Shown: positions 14,435 to 22,352, counted from the first letter of the stretch. The stretch is 24,049 nt of DNA from Oscillospiraceae bacterium (GCA_017939025.1 JAGBAI010000038.1:1-24049), one strand, 5' to 3'. The notes: generated by a model not told the origin, from the letters alone. Program-made: numbers and translations.

Positions 14435-15820
14435 TTAGATGCAGTGTCCCTTCCGGCGGATTGTGTCCACCACAAAGTCCACATATTCTTCGCAGATTTC
14501 CTGGGTTTCAGCTTCTACCATGACACGAACCAGAGGCTCGGTGCCGGATTCCCGGACCAGGATCCGGCCGGAATCTCCCAGCTTGGCGGCGATTTCGGCC
14601 ACTGCGGCCTGGACATCGGGGTCTGCCTGGGCCACGGTCTTATCTGTGACCTTAACATTTTTCAGAACCTGGGGATAGACGGTAAAGCCCTCGCACAGCT
14701 GGCTCAGAGTCTTTTTCCGGGCCTTCATGACCTCTGCAATTTTCAGAGAGGTCAGGATGCCGTCACCGGTGGAAGCGTATTTGGAGAAAATGATGTGACC
14801 GGACTGCTCACCGCCAATGCGGCAGCCATTTTCCATCATGTATTCGTAAACATATTTGTCGCCAACCTTGGTTTTGGCGTAGCCAATGCCCAGCTCGTCG
14901 AAGGCCTTGTAAAGACCGAAGTTACTCATGACGGTGGTAACCACGGTATTACCCAGCAGCTTGCCCCGCTCCTTCATATACTTGCCGTAGATGTAAAGGA
15001 TATGGTCACCGGTAACTACATTGCCGTTTTCATCAACGCACAGGCAGCGGTCGGCATCGCCGTCATAGGCAAAACCCACATCCAGACCGTTGTCAACCAC
15101 AAAGCGCTGCAGTACCTCGATATGGGTGGAGCCGGCATTCATGTTGATATTATAACCATCAGGCTCGGCATTGATGACATAGGTCTTGGCACCCAGTGCA
15201 TCGAATACGGACTTGGCAATATTCCAGGAAGCGCCGTTGGCGCAGTCTAAGCCAACCTTCATGCCCTTGAAAGAATACATGCCCAGAGAGATCAGATAGC
15301 CGATGTAGCGGTTACGGCCTGCCACATGGTCAACAGTGCGGCCGATCATATCCCGCTTGGCCAGGGGCAGCTCTTCCCACTTGTGGCCAAAGGCTTCCAG
15401 CTCGCCATCCAGATAGGCTTCTACCAGATTGATGACGCTTTCGTCCATCTTTTCACCGTAGGAATTCAGCAGCTTGATGCCGTTGTCGTAATAAGGATTG
15501 TGGCTGGCGGAGATCATAATGCCGCAGTCAAAGCCTTCGGTACGGACAACATAGGCAACAGAGGGGGTGGTGGTAACGTGAAGCAGATAGGCATCTGCGC
15601 CGGAGGCTACCAGGCCGCCTACCAGGGAGTATTCAAACATGTAGCTGGAGCGGCGGGTATCCTTACCGATGACGATCCGGGCAGGGCCGTCGGTGCCGCT
15701 GCGGCGCTTCAGCTGGGTGTAGTACCAGCCCAGGAAACGGCCAACCTTGAAAGCGTGGTCAGCAGTCAGATTACAGTTGGCTTCGCCACGGAAGCCGTCA
15801 GTGCCAAAATATTTACCCAT
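14435..15820 (-). CDS. glmM: Phosphoglucosamine mutase
   Basis: 461 residues. Converts glucosamine-6-phosphate to glucosamine-1-phosphate, the step before GlmU on the way to UDP-GlcNAc for peptidoglycan. It opens with the family signature GKYFGTDGFRG. The phospho-serine loop is ISASHNP (Ser106), the magnesium loop is DGDADR (253-258), and the C-terminal phosphate-binding loop is ESGTEPLVRVMVE. AAGGAG lies eight bases before the ATG at 15820. All catalytic elements are intact and the length is slightly above the usual 445-450. The gene follows a hexapeptide-repeat acyltransferase on the same strand, separated by a palindromic repeat, which suggests joint work in amino-sugar supply. Confidence 0.96.
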   Translation of the reverse strand: MGKYFGTDGFRGEANCNLTADHAFKVGRFLGWYYTQLKRRSGTDGPARIVIGKDTRRSSYMFEYSLVGGLVASGADAYLLHVTTTPSVAYVVRTEGFDCGIMISASHNPYYDNGIKLLNSYGEKMDESVINLVEAYLDGELEAFGHKWEELPLAKRDMIGRTVDHVAGRNRYIGYLISLGMYSFKGMKVGLDCANGASWNIAKSVFDALGAKTYVINAEPDGYNINMNAGSTHIEVLQRFVVDNGLDVGFAYDGDADRCLCVDENGNVVTGDHILYIYGKYMKERGKLLGNTVVTTVMSNFGLYKAFDELGIGYAKTKVGDKYVYEYMMENGCRIGGEQSGHIIFSKYASTGDGILTSLKIAEVMKARKKTLSQLCEGFTVYPQVLKNVKVTDKTVAQADPDVQAAVAEIAAKLGDSGRILVRESGTEPLVRVMVEAETQEICEEYVDFVVDTIRRKGHCI

Positions 15821-15849
15821 AAGGTTAACTCCTTTATAACAACAATAAC

Positions 15850-15928
15850 GTAGGGGCCGATACCCACATCGGCCCTATGACATAGGTTACGGATTGAGGA
15901 AAGGGCTGATGTGGGCACCGGCCCCTAG
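15850..15928. repeat. Palindromic repeat between the acyltransferase gene and glmM
   Basis: GTAGGGGCCGATACCCACAT at 15850-15869 continues to 15876 and is repeated in inverted form at 15902-15928 with a few changes. It shares the CTAGGGGCC/GTAGGGG style of end with the other intergenic elements. Confidence 0.6.
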
Positions 15929-15940
15929 GATGAGCTTGTA

Positions 15941-16597
15941 TTATTTTTTTAAAACGACAACACCGTTATTTTTCCAGATGCTGTTTTCGGGAACCACACC
16001 CCGGACACAGGAGGTGGGATAGACATTGGAATTGCGGCCGATGACAGTGCCGGGATTTAAGACGCTGTTGCAGCCCACTTCCACGAAGTCACCCAGCATG
16101 GCACCAAATTTCTTCAGGCCGGTTTCCAGCTTTTCTTCACCGTATTTTACAGTTACCAGAGTCTTGTCGGATTTGACATTGGAGGTGACGCTGCCGGCAC
16201 CCATGTGGGATTTATAACCGAGGATGCTGTCGCCTACATAATTATAGTGGGGAACCTGTACGCAGTCAAACAGGATCACATTCTTTAATTCCACGGAATT
16301 GCCAACCACGCAGTTTTCACCCACCAGGGCGGAGCCCCGGATGAAGGCGCAGTGGCGGACTTCGGTGCCTGCACCGATGATGCAGGGGGCACCCAGATGG
16401 GCGGTAGGAGCTACCGCGGCGGTCTTATGTACCCAGACGGTGGGACTTACTTCCACATAATCCTCACCCAGCTGGGATCCCAGAGAAAGGATCAGATTCT
16501 GGATCCCCTTCAATGCCTGCCAGGGATAGTCAAAACCGGAAAGGTAATTGCCTGCAAGGGAATGGGTCAGATCGTAAAGATTAGATATAGAATACAT
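15941..16597 (-). CDS. Left-handed beta-helix (hexapeptide repeat) sugar-phosphate acyltransferase-like protein
   Basis: 218 residues. After about 60 residues, imperfect hexapeptide repeats build a left-handed beta-helix (VWVHKTAAVAPTAHLG, then CIIGAGTEVRHCAFIRG, then LVGENCVVGNSVELKNVIL). The stretch VPHYNYVGDSILGYKSHMGA and the following GCNSVLNPGTVIGRNSNVYP resemble the acetyltransferase half of GlmU. There is no nucleotidyltransferase signature, so it is not a full GlmU although such proteins are often labelled UDP-GlcNAc pyrophosphorylase. GGAGGT lies seven bases before the ATG. With glmM directly downstream, a role in amino-sugar activation is likely. Donor and acceptor are unknown. Confidence 0.85.
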   Translation of the reverse strand: MYSISNLYDLTHSLAGNYLSGFDYPWQALKGIQNLILSLGSQLGEDYVEVSPTVWVHKTAAVAPTAHLGAPCIIGAGTEVRHCAFIRGSALVGENCVVGNSVELKNVILFDCVQVPHYNYVGDSILGYKSHMGAGSVTSNVKSDKTLVTVKYGEEKLETGLKKFGAMLGDFVEVGCNSVLNPGTVIGRNSNVYPTSCVRGVVPENSIWKNNGVVVLKK

Positions 16598-16644
16598 ACA
16601 ATTACCTCCGGAAAAGAATTCTGTGTCAAAAAATAGACTTCAAT

Positions 16645-16673
16645 ACTATACAACGCCGTGGAAGGTTTGTCAA
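16645..16673 (-). promoter_or_regulatory. Promoter of the acyltransferase-glmM unit
   Basis: Minus-strand TTGACA (16668-16673), exactly 17 bases, TATAGT (16645-16650), about 48 bases before the start codon. Confidence 0.8.
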
Positions 16674-16724
16674 TCGAAATGTGCATAAACCAATTGAAAC
16701 TTTTGCAAAATCGCTGAAACAGGG

Positions 16725-16758
16725 TCAAAAAACGGAGCCGCAACTGGCAGCTCCGTGA
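16725..16758 (-). terminator. Terminator of the BlaI-like gene
   Basis: On the minus strand ACGGAGC and GCTCCGT pair and are followed by six T. It lies about 35 bases past the stop of the repressor gene. Confidence 0.8.
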
Positions 16759-16792
16759 AAAAATATATGATACACCGTAGGGTGAGTACGGA

Positions 16793-17161
16793 TTATACAT
16801 TTTTTTGTTGGATCATGGCATGGATCGCATCCAGATCTTCCCGGGTGATGTCATCCCGGCGAAGCAGAGCCTCAAACAAACCGACGATTTGGGGCTTATG
16901 CCGATGAGAGAAGATGGTGGCTGCAAAGTATTCCTCACGGGTCATCGTGGGGGCAAAAACTCTGCCATAGGTCTTGCTTCTCTTCACCAGTCCGGCCTCT
17001 GTGATGGCGCCTTTTTGCAGCAATCCATTCAGCAGAATATGCACAGAACTGTCCTTCCAGGTTTTTTCCTCGGAACGTGCCAACAGATCTGCGCGGGACA
17101 GGGGCTTATCACTGCCCCACAGGACATCCATGATCTCCATTTCGCTTTTTGTAAGTTCCAC
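16793..17161 (-). CDS. BlaI/MecI/CopY-family transcriptional repressor
   Basis: 122 residues from a GTG at 17161, preferred over the GTG two codons earlier because GGAGG is then seven bases away instead of one. The winged-helix domain opens LTKSEMEIMDVLW, the classic BlaI beginning, and continues through SSVHILLNGLLQKGAI. The C-terminal half (REEYFAATIF onward) is the dimerisation part. Family members are dimers released by proteolysis by BlaR1/MecR1, or by copper in CopY. No BlaR1-type peptidase gene lies beside it and no Cys-rich metal tail is seen, so the signal is unknown. Its own promoter has a palindrome between the -35 and -10, suggesting autoregulation. Confidence 0.9.
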   Translation of the reverse strand: MELTKSEMEIMDVLWGSDKPLSRADLLARSEEKTWKDSSVHILLNGLLQKGAITEAGLVKRSKTYGRVFAPTMTREEYFAATIFSHRHKPQIVGLFEALLRRDDITREDLDAIHAMIQQKNV

Positions 17162-17193
17162 CCGCACACCTCCTTGCTTTCGAACTCGGGAAC

Positions 17194-17222
17194 ATTATAG
17201 CCCTGTTTACAGTTTTTGTCAA
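17194..17222 (-). promoter_or_regulatory. Perfect-consensus promoter with internal palindrome for the BlaI-like gene
   Basis: TTGACA (17217-17222), 17 bases, TATAAT (17194-17199) on the minus strand. CTGTTTACAG (17203-17212), an inverted CTGT/ACAG pair, fills the spacer, where a repressor would block polymerase. Confidence 0.8.
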
Positions 17223-17292
17223 TTGTGATATGCGGTTTTTTTGAAATTTTTTTAGGAATTTAACGATTAAGAAAGATGTTAACAGGTAAAAT

Positions 17293-17318
17293 CTTAACAT
17301 TTTCGTTAAAATGTTAAG
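17293..17318. repeat. AT-rich perfect palindrome
   Basis: CTTAACATTTT and AAAATGTTAAG pair perfectly around CGTT. It lies between the LCP gene end and the BlaI-like promoter. On the minus strand ATTTTA follows, so it may terminate the LCP transcript; it could instead be a binding site. The remaining 17223-17386 shows no gene. Confidence 0.5.
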
Positions 17319-17386
17319 GAAATATTTTCCTTTTTTGAAAATTCTGTGCACATTACTGGTATTCCGCCAGCCGTGGACAGGAATAC

Positions 17387-18355
17387 CTAGTTTACAATTT
17401 CATGCAAAATTCTCCGGTTTGCTTCCAGGTCTGCCACCAGCACGCTCATGCCGTCGATGGTATCGTCGGAAAAGGTACCATCAGCAGGGATCCGCTGGCT
17501 GACCAACTGCAGATCAGACAACTGAGGCGCCGCCTCCAGGGCAAGCAGCAGGAGCTGGCCGCTGTTTAAATTTGTGGTGATCATGGGCAGCAGTTGGTTC
17601 AGCAGAGGAATCAGCTTGGCAGGGCTTGCATTGCGGCAGGAATCCACGATAGCTTCCAGAACCTTACGCTGGCGGTTGGTGCGGCTGAAATCTCCGTCTA
17701 AATCCAGAGAACGGATCCGGGAATAGGTCAGTGCCTGTGAGCCGGTCAGTGTATGGGTACCTTCAGCCAGCATGCTGCCGGTTTCCTGGTTGATGATTTC
17801 TGCTTCATCCTGGCGCAGGGTAATGGAGACGCCACCCAGCAGGTCGATGATCTGAGAAAACTGCTGAAAATCCACTTCAATGCTGCCATCTACCGAAATG
17901 GCGAAATTTTCTTCGATGGTCTGTTCCAGCAGCTTCATGCCGCCAAAGGAGTAGGCCGCATTGATCCGGTTGGAGCCGTGGCCGGGGATGGGAAGATACA
18001 GGTCCCGCAGGAAAGAAGTCATGGTCACAGCTGCGGTATCCCGGCTGTAGGAGCACAGGATCATAGAATCGGAACGGGCCTGGGTCTCGCCTTCCCGGCG
18101 GTCCTGGCCGATCAGAAGAATATTGACCGTCTGATGTTCTCCGGTGATCATAGACAGGGGGGAGCGCCCTTCCTTCTGGGACAGGGAGAAAGCAGGAAGA
18201 CTCCCGGCATCGGAATCGGGAACTGTATTGATCTGATCCAGCAGATACTGGAAAGCACAGGTAACGGCGAGCATCAGTGCGAGAATGATCCCCAGCAGCG
18301 TGCACAGGAGCTTCATGGCAGAGCGGGCCAGGGTGTCGCGGTGTTTTTTCCTCAT
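17387..18355 (-). CDS. LytR-CpsA-Psr (LCP) family cell-wall ligase
   Basis: 322 residues. Membrane protein whose extracellular domain transfers lipid-linked glycopolymers (teichoic-acid-like or capsule) to peptidoglycan. A basic N-terminus and one helix (about 12-37) precede the LCP domain: NILLIGQDRREGE with RSDSMIL, FLRDLYLPIPG with RINAAYSFGG, and the YSRIR then GDFSRTNRQRKVL block that carries the conserved arginines. AGGAGG lies eight bases before the ATG. It sits 52 bp downstream of the Spo0A-like regulator on the same strand and is probably co-transcribed with it. The substrate polymer cannot be named. Confidence 0.92.
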   Translation of the reverse strand: MRKKHRDTLARSAMKLLCTLLGIILALMLAVTCAFQYLLDQINTVPDSDAGSLPAFSLSQKEGRSPLSMITGEHQTVNILLIGQDRREGETQARSDSMILCSYSRDTAAVTMTSFLRDLYLPIPGHGSNRINAAYSFGGMKLLEQTIEENFAISVDGSIEVDFQQFSQIIDLLGGVSITLRQDEAEIINQETGSMLAEGTHTLTGSQALTYSRIRSLDLDGDFSRTNRQRKVLEAIVDSCRNASPAKLIPLLNQLLPMITTNLNSGQLLLLALEAAPQLSDLQLVSQRIPADGTFSDDTIDGMSVLVADLEANRRILHEIVN

Positions 18356-18407
18356 GGGTAAGGCCTCCTGTGAGGTTGTGTTGATAGAATATGTAGTGCC
18401 GCCGGGA

Positions 18408-19109
18408 TTATTCCATGGCTTCGCGGAACAGATGGGCCATTTTTATCAGGAAAACCTTGGCGGTGGGATGTCGTGCGGTATCCGGGAAATAGATTTTCCA
18501 GGTGTTGGGATCCCAGAAGGTTTCAACAGTGTGGCGGATGGCGGATTCCACAGCATGGTACGTTGCGCCACAGCGCCTGGCGGTGTCCAGATAAATCCGC
18601 TTGCACAAAGGGGAGGGCAGGTCAGCGGCCATAAGAATGATCGCGGTCTGCAGATAAAGATAGCTTTGAAGCTGGGGATGGAGCCCCAAAGGTTTGAGAA
18701 GCGTTTCCAGGATCTGCTCCGGTGTGGGTTTCGCGGGCAGGGATTTTAAATGCTGCTTCATATCCAAAACCCGGTGAACGATGGTTTCCAGTGAAGCGGG
18801 CTTCAGCAGAATATAGGCAACCCCCAACCGGTAAGCGGAGGCCTCCAGGTAATCAGAGCGGTAGCTGGTCAGCGCCAGAACCATGGGACGGATATTCTCT
18901 GCGGCAATGGTCTCCAGCAGTGTCAGCCCGTCCAGTTCAGGAAGAGACATGCTGAGAACCAGAAGGTCGGGTTGTTCGTTACGGATCAGCTCCAGGGCTT
19001 CCATGCCGGTACTGCAGCAGCGGACATAATGAAAGGTTTGCAGCTCCCGGGCCAGAGCCAAACGCAGTTCTTCGTTACTTTCCGCGATGAGAAGCCGCTG
19101 GCCGTTCAT
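18408..19109 (-). CDS. Spo0A-like response regulator with a degenerate receiver
   Basis: 233 residues from the ATG at 19109, which has AGGAGG seven bases upstream. Residues 1-118 have the receiver fold. The acidic pair is reduced to Glu10-Ser11, and the phospho-acceptor position is Ser53 (LLVLSMSLPELDG, where Asp is usual), while Thr81 and Lys103 remain. The C-terminal part (about 125-233) follows the Spo0A DNA-binding domain: HPQLQSYLYLQTAI, the KRIYLDTARRCGATYHAVE recognition region and SAIRHTVETFW. It is more divergent than a canonical Spo0A and is probably a paralogue that does not take phosphate. It precedes the LCP gene, suggesting a cell-wall or developmental switch. Domain calls are firm; regulation is inferred. 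Confidence 0.85.
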   Translation of the reverse strand: MNGQRLLIAESNEELRLALARELQTFHYVRCCSTGMEALELIRNEQPDLLVLSMSLPELDGLTLLETIAAENIRPMVLALTSYRSDYLEASAYRLGVAYILLKPASLETIVHRVLDMKQHLKSLPAKPTPEQILETLLKPLGLHPQLQSYLYLQTAIILMAADLPSPLCKRIYLDTARRCGATYHAVESAIRHTVETFWDPNTWKIYFPDTARHPTAKVFLIKMAHLFREAME

Positions 19110-19142
19110 GATGGTTCCTCCTGTCCCTGAAATGATAGACAT

Positions 19143-19171
19143 AGAATATCATAGTTTTACCTTGATTTCAA
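19143..19171 (-). promoter_or_regulatory. Promoter of the Spo0A-like and LCP genes
   Basis: Minus-strand TTGAAA (19166-19171), 17 bases, TATTCT (19143-19148), about 34 bases before the start codon. Confidence 0.5.
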
Positions 19172-19205
19172 TGTGTTTCATTTCAAAGGTTTTCGTCAGG
19201 AAACG

Positions 19206-19246
19206 GCAAAATCAAGGCGTGCCGCTGCTGTTTCGGCACGCCTTGA
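19206..19246 (-). terminator. Rho-independent terminator of the HtrA gene
   Basis: TCAAGGCGTGCCG (19212-19224) and CGGCACGCCTTGA (19234-19246) form a 13-bp stem. On the minus strand it is followed by TTTTG. Confidence 0.85.
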
Positions 19247-19270
19247 CGGATTTTGTCGTATTTTGACGGA

Positions 19271-20749
19271 TCAGTTCCCGAAGAACCGGCGGAGGAAATC
19301 ATCGAACAGATCATCGTAGATGTCCCTCTGGGGCTGCTGCTGTTCCTGTTGGGGCTGAGTCTCGGTGGCAGCGGGCTGCTGAGGCTTTTCGTCCAGTACG
19401 ATGACCAGATTCATTTCCCGGCCGCTGCGGATGAGCTTCACAGTGGCGGTATCGCCGGCCTTGTAATTGCGCAGGGCCCGGGTCAGATCGGTAACGTTGC
19501 TGACCTCGTGCTCGTCCAGGCCGATGACGATATCCTTGGGCTGGATTCCGGCCCGGTCGGCAGCGCCGTCTTTATCAACCGTAACGATATAAGCGCCGGT
19601 GGGCAGACCAAACTGGGCGGCTGCTTCTGCATCCACGTTCTGTACAGTGACGCCCATGTAGGCACCGGTGACATAACCAAAGTCAATGAGATCGTCGATC
19701 AGAGGCTCCACATCGTCGATGGGAATGGCGAAGCCGATGCCCTCGATGGTGGCACCGGAGCCGGTGGTTCCGGAATACTTGGCGGTGGTGATGCCGATGA
19801 CTTCACCATTCATATTGAACAGGGGGCCGCCGGAGTTGCCGGGATTGATGGCGGCATCGGTCTGGATCATATTGATGGTGGTCAGACCGTCGGTGGAAAC
19901 CTCCCGGTCAATGCCGCTGACATAGCCAACGGTCTGGGTAGAGGCCAGTTCACCCAGGGGATTGCCAATGGCTACCACCATATCGCCAATGACCAGGTCA
20001 TTGCTGCTGCCCAGCAGTGCAGCGGGCAGGCCCTCTGCTTCCACATCCAACACAGCAAGATCATTGGTGGAATCGTGGCCCACCAGTGTGGCGGGATATT
20101 CCGTGCCGTCGTGGGTGATGACCTCAATAGAGGTGGCGCCTTCTACCACATGGTAGTTGGTGATGACATAGCCATCTTCGCTGAGAATAAAGCCGGAACC
20201 GGCGGAGGTGGCCTCGGAAGGGCCATAATAGCTGTTGGTCTGCACCTTGGTGGCAATGGCAACCACGCTGTCAACACTGGAGGCGTACAACTGAGCGGGG
20301 GTCATAGCCTCGCCGGAGGCAGGAAGTCCGATGCTGCTGCCGGAGGGCAGATTGTCCATCTGGGCCTGCATATCGCTAAACCGCTGATCGTAAACTTCCA
20401 GAACATCCTCTACCATCTGCCGGCTGGCCTTCTCCCACCAGGCGTTCGTGGCAAAGAAGGTACCCAGCACCAGAACTGCTGCACCGAAGATGCCCAGAGT
20501 GACCTTATGCCATTTTTTCAGTTTCCGGGGTCTGGACTTGATTTCCGCATGACGCTGGGCATAGGAGGGGCGGCGGTATTCCGGCTCCGGTTCCGGATCA
20601 GGCATCATGTAAGGGGAATTGGCGTAGGGAGATTCCTTTCGTCCTGCGCCGGCACCGTGATAGGAAGACACCTGAGGCGGTTCGGACTGTTCCGGTTCCT
20701 GAGGCTGCTCCTGTGGATAAAATTTTTTTTCATTTTCAAAGGGTTCCAT
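19271..20749 (-). CDS. Membrane-anchored HtrA/DegP-family serine protease
   Basis: 492 residues. Quality-control protease of the cell envelope. A cytoplasmic Pro/Glu-rich tail (1-80) and one membrane helix (about 83-104) precede a trypsin-like domain with His200 (ITNYHVVEG), Asp230 (STNDLAVLDV) and Ser306 (GNSGGPL). One PDZ domain follows (about 370-455, with GIQPKDIVIGLD and LIRSGREMNLVIVLDEK). A Gln-rich spacer and a DDLFDDFLRRFFGN tail end the protein. AGGAGG lies seven bases before the ATG at 20749; a longer start twelve codons upstream is less likely. All catalytic residues are intact. Often named htrA or degP; the paralogue cannot be told. Confidence 0.94.
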   Translation of the reverse strand: MEPFENEKKFYPQEQPQEPEQSEPPQVSSYHGAGAGRKESPYANSPYMMPDPEPEPEYRRPSYAQRHAEIKSRPRKLKKWHKVTLGIFGAAVLVLGTFFATNAWWEKASRQMVEDVLEVYDQRFSDMQAQMDNLPSGSSIGLPASGEAMTPAQLYASSVDSVVAIATKVQTNSYYGPSEATSAGSGFILSEDGYVITNYHVVEGATSIEVITHDGTEYPATLVGHDSTNDLAVLDVEAEGLPAALLGSSNDLVIGDMVVAIGNPLGELASTQTVGYVSGIDREVSTDGLTTINMIQTDAAINPGNSGGPLFNMNGEVIGITTAKYSGTTGSGATIEGIGFAIPIDDVEPLIDDLIDFGYVTGAYMGVTVQNVDAEAAAQFGLPTGAYIVTVDKDGAADRAGIQPKDIVIGLDEHEVSNVTDLTRALRNYKAGDTATVKLIRSGREMNLVIVLDEKPQQPAATETQPQQEQQQPQRDIYDDLFDDFLRRFFGN

Positions 20750-20889
20750 AGCGTATCCTCCTTTTGTATCGTTTTCTGTCATCATAACGGCAGATTGTGA
20801 AGAAACTATGTATTTGTAGGAAACGAAATTTTAATTCTTACTGCTGTGACAATATCATAGCTTTTGATATGCCGCCCGTCAAGAAAAAA

Positions 20890-20997
20890 GTCATTCCGAG
20901 CCAGTGCTTACACTGGCGTGGGAATCTCCCTGGCTCTGGCTGTGCGCCATGCAGAAAGGAGATTGCCACACCAGCGTGCGCGCTGGTTCGCAATGAC
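20890..20997. repeat. 108-bp inverted-repeat element (GTCATTGCGA type)
   Basis: The ends GTCATTCCGAGCCAG and CTGGTTCGCAATGAC match as inverted repeats at 13 of 15 positions. Each half holds a hairpin (CCAGTG-CTTA-CACTGG and CCAGCG-TGCG-CGCTGG) next to GGGAATCTCC or GGAGATTGCC. This style of intergenic repeat is widespread in bacteria. 20750-20889 shows nothing else clear. Confidence 0.7.
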
Positions 20998-21007
20998 AGG
21001 CCCGATG

Positions 21008-21172
21008 TTACTTCTTCCGGAAGGACTTACAGTCGGTGCAGGAATCCACAGTGGGATTCATCTCGTGGGTGCCGACCAGGATCCGGTCCAGAGAACAGTA
21101 GTTCTCGTGCTCACAGTGATGGGCACACTGCTGGACGGTACATTCGATAGACTTGTTTGCATGACAGCTCAT
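21008..21172 (-). CDS. DUF1540 Cys-rich small protein
   Basis: 54 residues, with AGGAGG at 21181-21186, eight bases before the ATG. Seven cysteines lie in the DUF1540 pattern: IECTVQQCAHHC, then YCSLDRILVG, then DSCTDCKSF. Such proteins are common in Clostridia and Bacilli and are thought to bind metal; no function is established. Monocistronic, and followed directly by the palindromic repeat. The spacing of the Cys pairs and the SLDRILVG core make the family call firm. Confidence 0.88.
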   Translation of the reverse strand: MSCHANKSIECTVQQCAHHCEHENYCSLDRILVGTHEMNPTVDSCTDCKSFRKK

Positions 21173-21352
21173 AAAAAAAGCCTCCTTTTGATTTGGGTTC
21201 GGCTATAGTTTGGCACACAAACGGGAAATTATTCTGGAAAAGCCTTCCAATATTGCTTTTTGATGCGAAATGTGGTATTTTAAAACCGCCGGCGAAGCCG
21301 ACACCACAATTTTCCGCTTTCTAATTTCAACTATAATTAAGGAGTAATATAT

Positions 21353-22003
21353 ATGGCAAAGCTTTCCCCATCTATTTTATCTGCGGATTTCGCCAATCTG
21401 GAGCGGGATATCCATGATATCGAAGCCAATGGCGCGGACTGGGTTCATGTGGACGTGATGGACGGCATTTTTGTGCCCAATATCTCCATCGGCATTCCCG
21501 TTGTTCAGGCGATCCGCCCTGTGACGAAGCTGCCTCTGGATGTACACCTGATGATCGACCGGCCTATCCGGTATGTGGAACAGTTTGTAAAGGCCGGTGC
21601 CGACTGGCTGACCATCCATATTGAGGCCGACCAGCCCCAGAATACCCTGGACTGTCTGGATAAGATCCGCAGCTTAGGCTGTAAGGCTGCTATTTCTCTG
21701 AAGCCCCGGACACCTGTGGAAGCCGCCATTCCTTACCTGGAAAAGTGTGACATGATCCTGGTAATGACCGTGGAGCCGGGCTTCGGCGGCCAGAAATTCA
21801 TGGCGGATCAGATGGATAAGATCCGTCAGCTGAGAGAGTGGCTGGACGATGTGAATCCCGAGTGCGTCATCGAAGTGGATGGCGGCGTGGACGCCAATAC
21901 CTGCGCGCTGTGCAAGCAGGCCGGTGCCGAGGTGCTGGTGGCTGGCTCTGCCTATTTTAAGGCCGTTGACCGGACAACGTTTGTAAAGGAAATCCAGAAA
22001 TAA
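21353..22003 (+). CDS. rpe: Ribulose-phosphate 3-epimerase
   Basis: 216 residues. Interconverts ribulose-5-phosphate and xylulose-5-phosphate in the pentose phosphate pathway. It is a TIM barrel with the family signatures SPSILSADFANLERDI, HVDVMDGIFVPN (His32, Asp34), DVHLMI (His65), MTVEPGFGGQKF and EVDGGVDANT (catalytic Asp). Length and motifs are complete. AAGGAG lies eight bases before the ATG. It stands alone: the next gene is convergent and shares a two-way terminator. The 180 bp upstream of it hold no gene and no clear promoter. Confidence 0.97.
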   Translation: MAKLSPSILSADFANLERDIHDIEANGADWVHVDVMDGIFVPNISIGIPVVQAIRPVTKLPLDVHLMIDRPIRYVEQFVKAGADWLTIHIEADQPQNTLDCLDKIRSLGCKAAISLKPRTPVEAAIPYLEKCDMILVMTVEPGFGGQKFMADQMDKIRQLREWLDDVNPECVIEVDGGVDANTCALCKQAGAEVLVAGSAYFKAVDRTTFVKEIQK

Positions 22004-22010
22004 CATACAA

Positions 22011-22044
22011 CCCAATGCAGGGCGGGGCATGATCCCGCTGGGCA
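22011..22044. repeat. Fragment of the GGGCGGGG intergenic repeat
   Basis: AATGCAGGGCGGGGCATGAT followed by CCCGCTGGGCA resembles the hairpin at 157-183 but with a decayed right arm. Confidence 0.5.
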
Positions 22045-22094
22045 CTGACAAAATGGAGCTGTAACGAACAACCTTCCCGGCAATGCAAATGACA

Positions 22095-22125
22095 AAGGCT
22101 CCCGAATCATCGGGAGCCTTAATTT
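22095..22125. terminator. Bidirectional terminator between rpe and the XRE gene
   Basis: AAGGCTCCCGA and TCGGGAGCCTT pair perfectly around ATCA. The plus strand continues AATTTCGTTTTTT, and the minus strand reads TTTGTC after the stem. It overlaps the stop of the minus-strand gene. Confidence 0.8.
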
Positions 22126-22352
22126 CGTTTTTTGGGGAAGGGTAAATTTTTTGGAAAACCTAGGAAGTAATCTGCCGAGACATTGAAATAGTCACACAAT
22201 GCCTTGAGGTCATCCATTCCAGGCTCGTATTTTCCGTTTTCCAGATAGGAGACTTTTCTTTGTGTCATATTTAAGGCATTGCCTAATTCTGTTTGATTTA
22301 ATTCAGCTTCCTCACGCAGGAGTTTGAGTTTTTCACCAAAGGTCAATTCCAT
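22119..22352 (-). CDS. XRE-family transcriptional regulator (small)
   Basis: 77 residues from the ATG at 22352; a GTG three codons earlier is open but neither has a strong ribosome site. Most of the chain is one Cro/C1 HTH: FGEKLKLLREEAELNQTELGNAL, then TQRKVSYLENGKYEPGMDDLKALCDYFNVSADYFLG, the standard ending of the family. No sensor domain. It is divergent from a 76-residue unknown gene with inverted repeats between them, so autoregulation and control of that gene are likely. The DNA here is more AT-rich than around it, which may mean a recent arrival. Confidence 0.9.
   Translation of the reverse strand: MELTFGEKLKLLREEAELNQTELGNALNMTQRKVSYLENGKYEPGMDDLKALCDYFNVSADYFLGFPKNLPFPKKRN

Noticed and set aside
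19253..20800. A 515-codon plus-strand frame opposite the HtrA gene
   Set aside because: Gly/Val-rich antisense shadow; it runs through the terminator and both ends of the protease gene, and the minus strand has an intact catalytic triad.
20797..21208. Plus-strand frames over the repeat and DUF1540 gene
   Set aside because: They cross the palindromic repeat and lie opposite the DUF1540 gene, which has the correct Cys pattern and ribosome site.
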